Source of the DNA: Boswellia sacra
Taxonomy: Eukaryota; Streptophyta; Magnoliopsida; Sapindales; Burseraceae
Direction: 5' to 3'
NCBI GenBank assembly: GCA_013180625.2
Contig: SNVD02011208.1
Span: 484,501-548,500 of the forward strand
Length of the DNA: 64,000 nucleotides
Shown: piece by piece, positions 58,128-64,000 of the stretch
Layout: each line of letters opens with the position of its first letter
Position numbering within the stretch: the stretch's first letter is position 1
The notes under the pieces: generated by a model
Databases searched by the model: none
Told to the model about the DNA's origin: nothing
Seen by the model: the letters and a program-made list of their open reading frames with translations, nothing else
Position numbers and translations under genes: made by a program

Positions 58128-60650
58128 TGAGTCACGAATCCCAACACTCAACCTCCCTAGAGGTTGACGAAGAAATCGAGGTAGAAGCACCTCCCCAATG
58201 CCGAAGGGTAGTTGACTCAAGGAGAGCTTTAGTAATATCCTCTGGGATGACCCTTAATCCCAAGCAACCCTGACTTCTACCTAGGAGACCAAAGAAAGGC
58301 AAGATGAGTCGATTGACTACTATGGAGCATACCATGCGGAATCTTGGTGAGCAAATGAACTGCATAGTGACCATGTTCAATCAAGCTTTTGGACAGAGTA
58401 CTCTACAGGCTGGAAATGCTGCTAGGAATAACCCAATGAGTGCCATGGTAGTACCTAATGTCCTAACGAATGTTGGTAGGCATCCTGACCTAGTCGCCCA
58501 GACTACTGGAATGCCTCGCCATCAGGTCATTCAACCAAATCTCTCCCATCCTATTGTTCAGGGAGGAGATGGTCGCCCAAAGATCCCTCCTCCTCCACTC
58601 ATCATATCTGAACAACGATTGGAAGCAGTAGACCTTCGTCACTCCTTAAATAAAAAGCGTCATACAAGTGTCGAGCAAGGACCAAAAGGAAGTAATGTTG
58701 ATCAGCCAGCCTCTTCTTATCATGGTCTTTACGCTCCAAGGGGCAGCTTCCAATCAAAAAGACATCGCCTCAACTCACCACCTAGAAGTAAGGATCATCG
58801 CCTAGATGTTATTCCAATGGATGTCTCAGAAGAGGGAACATCAGATAATCATTATGCGGAGTTCAAGCGAGAAATGGATGAAAAGATCCATAAACTAGAG
58901 AAGTTGATTAAACGTTCAGGAGGAGAAGAAGATGGTCGTCCACAATGGGAGTCACCCTTTGTTGAAGATATTCTTAGGGAAAGATACCCGTACGGATTCC
59001 GGATGCCACAACTTGAGCTTTACCAAGGGACGACCGATCCCCGAGAGCATTTAGACTCTTTCGTTTCTCATATGGAGATACAAGGGGTCTCAAGGGGAAT
59101 AATATGTAGAACCTTTTCTCTTACCCTGGGAGGATCAGCTAAGCAATGGTATAGGAGTTTACTAGCCTTATCCATCTCAAGCTTTGATAAGCTTGCTCGT
59201 AGTTTTCTCACGCACTTTTGCAATATGAAGGCTAGAAGTCGACCAGCACAGAGCCTTCTTTCAATCAAGCAGGGTCGTAATGAATCCCTCCGTGCATTTG
59301 TGGACAGATATCAGCGGGAGGTTGCCCGAGTGGATCTATTCAATGATGGTTATGCTATGCAAGGTTTGGTTCAAGGAATCAAAGGGGAGCTCCCTCTAGC
59401 ATGGGAATTCTCTGTTAACCTCCCACGCACGTACCAAGAAGCATTGGCAAGGATCTCTAGCCATGCCGATGCAGAGGAGATTTTTCAAGCAAATTACCTT
59501 AGGCAAACTCCAGTGACGCCTAACTCCTCACGTACAGATGGACAGTCGTATGGCAATCACAGGAGGGAGCATCCTGATAGAAATCAGAGGTCAACCTCAG
59601 ATCGACGCTCCGTACAAGATACATTTAGAAATGATCGTCTCTTGTTGCAAAGGTCATCCACCCAACCTCGCCAATAGCATAATGATCGACCCCAAGAGGA
59701 GCACCACGCCTTCACATTACTTAACATGCCACAGCATGATATCTTGGAAGAAATCAAAGATAAGGGACTGCTAAAAGAACCTGCTCTTTTACAGTCGAAT
59801 CCAAAAGCAAGAGATAAGAGAAAGTTTTGTCATTTCCACCGGGCTCATGGTCATAACACTGCGGATTGCTTTGAACTAAAGAGACAAATTGAGGATCTTA
59901 TTAAGGATGGTCAGCTTCAAGAATACATTTATCGGCCCCCTAAACCATCCAACAAGAATGACAAAGGGAAGGAACCATTAGAAGAGGTAGCCACAATTTT
60001 TGGGGGAGTAGTGGCTGGTCCGAGTTCCCAAGCCCGGAGGCGCTTAGCTAGGCAAGCAAGATATGACCTCCCTCGCCACGAAGTCAACCTGACAGCCTCC
60101 TTCACCAATGTTGGGGATCGTGATGTTATCTCTTTTTCATTTCAAGATGCGCAAGGTATCCATCATCCTCATTGTGATGCCTTGGTCCTCACGGTAATAG
60201 TGGCCAATAAAAGGTTACGAAGAATACTGATTGACAACGGGAGCTCGGTTGACATAATATCATTGGATGCATTTGATCGGTTGGGTCTTAACCGCAAAGA
60301 TATGAGGGGCATCCAAACTTCCCTGATAGGTTTCGCTAGAGGGAGTAATTTCGTTACCAACGACCTTGGGAGAAGGCTCCCTACAGACAACCAAGATGGT
60401 GAATTTTCTCGTGGTAGATCATCCGGGTGTTTATAACGCCATCCTTGGTCGGCCATCACTTTACGACTACAAGGCCGTCATGGGTGTCTATCATCATGTC
60501 CTGAAATTTCCAACACCTGCCGGGGTAGGAGAAGTTAGAGGTGAACAACGAACTTCTCGAGAATGCTACAACATGGCTTTCAAAGAGAAGGCACATAAAC
60601 TATTGATGATTCGAGGAGAACCTTCCGCGGGCATAAGCTAAGTGGGCAAG
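58128..60650 (+). pseudogene. Tat-like gag and protease, broken in several places
   Basis: The likely start is MSHESQHSTSLEVDEE at 58128, with a stop at 58271. The main gag frame is open from 58304 to 59677 and includes FRMPQLELYQGTTDPREHLD, the capsid core LTLGGSAKQWYRSL, and RAFVDRYQREVARVDLF. A TAG at 59675 interrupts the frame, which resumes into a histidine-rich knuckle (CHFHRAHGHNTADC). The protease ILIDNGSSVDIISLDAFDRL lies at about 60225-60285. A 1-base frameshift at about 60366 leads to DHPGVYNAILGRPSLYDYKA and a stop at 60641. The DNGSS active site with this LGRP downstream motif is typical of Tat elements. No reverse transcriptase follows. Confidence 0.85.
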
Positions 60651-61319
60651 TACTACCAAGTACTTGAGATCCCACTAATGGGGTATTGGGGCCTAACTGC
60701 AAGGATCCTTACCGAGTCAAAGCAGCCATCCGACCAGGCACCTACAGACTGGTCACCATGGATGGGAGGTTACTTCTCATCCGTAAAATATTAGACACTT
60801 CAAAAAGTGTTATCCATAATCTCTTCATATATGTAATAAACTCCGTCTAGGGATTTATACATGTATAACAACTCCTGTAAGGAGACTTATAAAGAGATTA
60901 TCAATAAAGTATTCGGTTTACCACATTACAACTCGTTCAACTCCTTGCTCGGCTTCCCACCACTTATCAGCTACAGGATCATTATCTGAGGTAGCAGAGG
61001 ACGACCAGTCGCTCTCTCCCTCAGCATCAACCACCTTTCGCAAGATCCTCATCCTGTGCAGACTGGGTTTGATGACTTGGTTCCTCCCGTGGTACTATCG
61101 CAATAGTCTTAAGTCTAGCCATCTGCACAGTTAAAGAGGAGTCGTTAGTCATCAAACCAAGTCTACTAAGGAAGGGAAGAAATGACAAGAAAAGGAATGT
61201 TGGGGGACTACATTGAAAGTTTTCTAAAATAGCCTTTGAAAAATACTTTCTGTCCATGAAGAGGAAAATATCACGGAGGTCCTTGATCAAAAGTATATAG
61301 ATGGTGTTCCTTAAAAAAA
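60651..61319 (+). other. Remnant of pol C-terminus and Tat-like spacer
   Basis: About 60710-60775 still encodes YRVKAAIRPGTYRLVTMDGR, the region after the integrase core in Tat elements. The DNA between the protease and this point, normally about 3 kb, is deleted. From 60780 on, no coding sequence is seen. Confidence 0.6.
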
Positions 61320-61620
61320 AAAAGGAAGTTTCGAAATTTGCAAGGACACCCCCACGAAAAATAATTAAGTTTTGAAATTTGGCAGAAACACCCCCGTAGT
61401 AAAACAATGAAGTTTCAAAATTTTGCAGGAACAACCCCTGGGGAAAATAATGAAGTTTCAAAATTTCGCAAAGACACCCCCATAGTAAAATAATGAAGTT
61501 TTGAAATTTTCCAAGAACACCCCCGCAGTTTAAAAACAAAGTTTTCAAACTTTGCGGAAGCACCCCCGTTGCTTAAAAACAAAAGTTTCGGCAAAATTTT
61601 GAAAGGCCCCCGCACTTACT
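61320..61620. repeat. 43-bp tandem array
   Basis: About seven imperfect copies of a 43-bp unit built on AATGAAGTTTCAAAATTTTGC followed by ACACCCCC. Unit starts at 61320, 61363, 61406, 61449, 61492 and 61535 keep an exact 43-bp period. Because 43 is not a multiple of three, the long minus-strand open frame through it is accidental. Confidence 0.9.
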
Positions 61621-61659
61621 CAAATTTCTTTTGGAGGCCCCTGCATGCTACGTGAACAG

Positions 61660-62150
61660 TGCACGCAGCATTTAGCGCGACCAGCGCCCGCGGGCTCGCC
61701 CCCCCCGAGCGCCCCGCGCCATGCGGGCTCACCCCCCCGCGCGCCTGGGACCTTGGCAGCTCACCCCGCGCGATGGAGCCTCACCTGCTCGCCCTGCGTG
61801 CCCAGGCCCTCGCCTGCTCGTCCCCACTCGCATGGAGCCTCGCCTGCTCGCCCTGTGTGCCCAGGCCCTCGCCTGCTCACCCCCTCGCGCATGGAGCCTC
61901 GCCTGCTCCCCCTGCGTGCCCAAGCTCTCGCCTGCTCGCCCTTGCGCACACCAGGACCTCGCAAGGCCGCGCCCGTACGCCCAGGGGCCTCGCGGGAGCT
62001 CGCCCCATACGCCCAGCGCCCCTCAGGCGCTCGCCTACCTCTCCCAGCGCGCCCAGCGCTCGCCTGCTTCTCCCTTGCGCGCATAGCAGCTCGCCCTCGC
62101 GAGCTTGCTGCGCACGTTGCATGCCTCTGTTGCATGCTCCTCACGGTTCC
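61660..62150. repeat. GC-rich filler with a 59-bp tandem array
   Basis: Three copies of a 59-bp unit (starts 61773, 61832 and 61891) begin ATGGAGCCTCGCCTGCTCGC. They are embedded in a 490-bp block of very high GC made of GCTCGCC, CGCGCCC and CTCGCCTGC words. All six frames are largely open because of composition, so none is called as a gene. Confidence 0.85.
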
Positions 62151-62156
62151 CTTCTC

Positions 62157-62503
62157 CCTCCAGAGCTCGAGCTGGGCAATCACCTGGTTGGTGAAAGAGC
62201 ATGACATCACAAAGCTGGGGTGGCCAGTAGCACACCCCAAGTTCATGAGACGCCCCTCAGCCAACACAATGATACCTGAGTTGGTCTCGGGGAAGACCCA
62301 TCTATCGGTCTGGGGCTTGATGGTGATGCGCTTGACACCTGGGTAGGTCTCAAGACCGTACATGTCGATTTCATTATCAAAGTGACCAATGTTGCAAACA
62401 ATGGCATTGTTCTTCATCTTCCTCATGTGATTAGCCATGATAATGTCCTCATGGCCAGTTGTGGTAACAAAGATGTCAGCCTCTGCGACAACATCCTGCA
62501 GGG
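62157..62503 (-). pseudogene. Captured fragment of S-adenosylhomocysteine hydrolase (SAHH)
   Basis: An uninterrupted frame reads [76 protein letters not shown] and [18 protein letters not shown]. These are the NAD-binding and active-site region of SAHH, which hydrolyses S-adenosylhomocysteine to sustain methylation reactions; about 110 of some 485 residues are present. It has no stop or frameshift over this length. It starts abruptly after the BIG-like fragment and ends abruptly in GC-rich filler. It is antisense to the LTR element. Confidence 0.93.
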
Positions 62504-62507
62504 TCTG

Positions 62508-62935
62508 GAAATAATAACTCCTCCCAAGTAATCACAGCAATGTCCATGGAGCGATGATGTTCGAGGCAGTACATGACCTTCCTCTATATTAAATTATTCA
62601 ACTCAGTTACTGCATTAATATCCCCTTCACAGCAAGCACAAAGGATAGTCCTAGCCTGGACACGAGCCGACTTTGGACCTTGATGAATATTATTCTCAAG
62701 CAGCTCTGATAATATACCTGTTGAAACAAGCTGTTTCTTAGAGTTTGGATGCTTTGATAGCACTTGTAGTATCTCCAGACACTGTGTCACGAATGTAGTT
62801 GTACATCCGTAGCAATTATTTGGAGACTCTGAAACAACAAATCTTGATGCAGCCACAGCATTATCTGAATGCTTCTGGTGCAAATAATTCATCGGAACTC
62901 GACGAAGCCCCTGCAGATTACTATAACGCCTCACG
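62508..62935 (-). pseudogene. Captured fragment of a BIG-like (auxin transport protein/UBR4 family) gene
   Basis: The frame reads NLQGLRRVPMNYLHQKHSDN, AVAASRFVVSESPNNCYGC, FVTQCLEILQVLSKHPNSKK, GILSELLENNIHQGPKSARV and GDINAVTELNNLI, then one stop (TAG, near 62582), and resumes [18 protein letters not shown] recognise this as a segment of the giant plant protein BIG, a calossin/UBR4-type protein involved in auxin transport, but from memory only. The gene would be over 15 kb; only about 140 codons are here, with a join to SAHH at about 62505. Confidence 0.65.
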
Positions 62936-63120
62936 CAGCTTGCATGCGAGGGCTACGTGAGTTTGGCCTTTGGCCACCCGCCTCGTGCACTCGCATGCAC
63001 GCCTTGCATGCTTCCCCTTCACATGCAGCTCGACCTTTGCATGCAGCCCGGCCTCCTAATGCATTTAATCTATAGTCCATAATAGTTGAATAGTCCCTAC
63101 GTCGACCCGTTAGTCGACTT

Positions 63121-63137
63121 GGGCCTGGGGGAACTAC
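63121..63137 (+). other. Polypurine tract of the Tat-like element
   Basis: GGGCCTGGGGGAACTAC adjoins the 3' LTR. Confidence 0.7.
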
Positions 63138-63569
63138 TGTTATGGCCATAATAATATTGGGCCTTAATTATTTCTAATTCAGTAAGCCCATTACTGAAGC
63201 CCATTATCTGGGCCTAGTTATTTCTAATTCAGTAAGCCCATTACTGAAGCCCATCATCTGAGCCTATTATCTAGGTCCCACAATGACCCATCTTGACCCC
63301 TATATAAACCCTCCGAAATATTACTCAAGGTATACACACTTTTCTGAACTTATTCTTTCTCTAGATTTCCTTCACTTTTGAGAGCTTCTCTCTCTAGGAA
63401 ATTCTCCCAGAAAATTCCGGAGTGCCGGACACAGACTTGAGCGTCGGAGGGTCCTCGCCGGCACCACCGCCGGCACCCCTGACTGTTTTCCTTTGCTTGC
63501 AGGATTGGATCCGGTGTACCACCCGAGCTCCGACCCGCTTCCCGGCCGTCCGGAAACCGTGCATCAACA
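63138..63569 (+). repeat. 3' LTR of the Tat-like element
   Basis: Near-identical to the 5' LTR, followed by the ATATG duplication at 63570-63574. Confidence 0.92.
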
Positions 63570-63574
63570 ATATG

Positions 63575-64000
63575 TTAACATCTTTTTTACCTTATTGTAC
63601 TTGTAAGATAATGAAAATTTATAAAATAAGCAAAAACGAAAAAAATAAAGTTTAAAATTCAGTAAAAATATATAATTTATATTCAAAATTTTCATTCACA
63701 ATATAAAACACATTTTATAGATTGTTAATTTTCTAAGTTTTTTTAATTTTATTTATATTTATTATAAACTACCTTTCAAAAAAAAAAAAAGCTAAGCATG
63801 ACTAATTAAAAATTTCTCCGTGGAAAGCAAAGCATGACCAAAGCACCGAAGAAAAGAAGGTAGTGGGTGAGGTTTTGCCAATCCATGATCTCGGCTACTC
63901 GCGGGAGCGGGCTTGTGAAGAATGCTCACTGAGCATAATAGCATGATAGCGCTGCCGCTCAAGTCATGGAACGCTGCAGCGCCAGAGCAAGTCTGGAGAG
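63575..64000. other. Right flank, no gene recognised
   Basis: AT-rich sequence followed by a GC-balanced stretch (63840-64000) that could be the leader or end of a gene continuing beyond the window. No codon pattern is convincing. Confidence 0.5.

Larger units (their letters stand above)
57621..63569 (+). mobile_element. Non-autonomous Ty3/gypsy (Tat-like) LTR element carrying antisense host gene fragments
   Basis: LTRs at 57621-58051 (431 bp) and 63138-63569 (432 bp) begin TGTTATGGCC and end GCATCAACA. They differ at 14 bases and one indel by hand count (about 97 percent identical). The target duplication ATATG is exact (57616-57620 and 63570-63574). A TGGCGCCGT primer site and a GGGCCTGGGGGAACTAC polypurine tract are present. 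Gag and protease remain; RT, RNase H and most or all of integrase are gone, leaving a short C-terminal pol remnant (YRVKAAIRPGTYRLVTMDGR, about 60710-60775). The 3' third contains tandem arrays and, on the minus strand, pieces of SAHH and probably BIG. The gag and protease style (DNGSSVDI) suggests the Tat lineage. Confidence 0.92.

Noticed and set aside
61027..61563. 178-codon minus-strand open frame with repeated GGV-FQNF motifs
   Set aside because: It is the translation of the 43-bp tandem array and not a protein family.
61320..61620. CRISPR-like array
   Set aside because: The units are contiguous 43-bp tandem repeats without unique spacers, in a plant retrotransposon.
61645..62346. Overlapping Pro/Ala/Arg-rich open frames of up to 233 codons on both strands
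   Set aside because: They follow from the GC-rich 59-bp tandem array, whose period is not a multiple of three; no frame has a domain, and the only real protein signal there is the minus-strand SAHH fragment.

Overview
This window is nuclear DNA from a flowering plant, most likely a woody eudicot; I cannot name the species. It is AT-rich. The host genes have many introns with GT..AG junctions and read as familiar angiosperm proteins, and about a third of the window is transposon-derived. Four host genes are complete or nearly so, plus one terminal exon. 84-155 (+) is the last exon of a GDT1-like membrane transporter. 1681-3709 (-) is CLPS1, the chloroplast Clp adaptor (3 exons, 157 aa). 27891-31056 (-) is an LHT-type amino-acid transporter (8 exons, 436 aa). 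32627-49653 (-) is Mediator subunit MED25 (15 exons, 830 aa). 52459-56487 (+) is a BRO1-domain protein (6 exons, 379 aa). I followed the reading frame by hand across every junction of the four larger genes and all of them close.

The DNA between genes is dominated by mobile elements, and three of these carry pieces of unrelated host genes. A CACTA element at 7186-10582 (3-bp duplication ATT) holds three consecutive exons of a phytyl-ester-synthase-like hydrolase. A second CACTA element at 13232-16684 (duplication TAC) holds exons from three different genes: one unnamed protein, one EH-domain endocytic protein and one RBBP6/PQT3-like zinc-knuckle/RING protein. A Ty3/gypsy LTR element at 57621-63569 (duplication ATATG) keeps gag and protease, has lost reverse transcriptase and most or all of integrase, and carries antisense fragments of S-adenosylhomocysteine hydrolase and, probably, of BIG. 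These gene-capturing elements are the most unusual content of the window.

Other repeats are a decayed chromovirus at 20364-26071 without a recognisable target duplication; a chromovirus-like element at 34056-39422 inside MED25 intron 13, in the sense direction; a 535-bp foldback element at 11511-12045; several MITE-like inverted repeats; a possible tRNA-derived SINE; orphan CACTA ends near 11080 and 20061; and 43-bp and 59-bp tandem arrays inside the LTR element. MED25 intron 1 also contains a diverged second copy of MED25 exon 1 with an intact splice donor.

The host genes show no operon-like relationship. MED25 and the BRO1 gene are divergent and share an upstream region of about 2.8 kb. 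Coordinates of exons come from reading splice sites and frames by eye; protein family names rest on remembered family sequence, not on a search.
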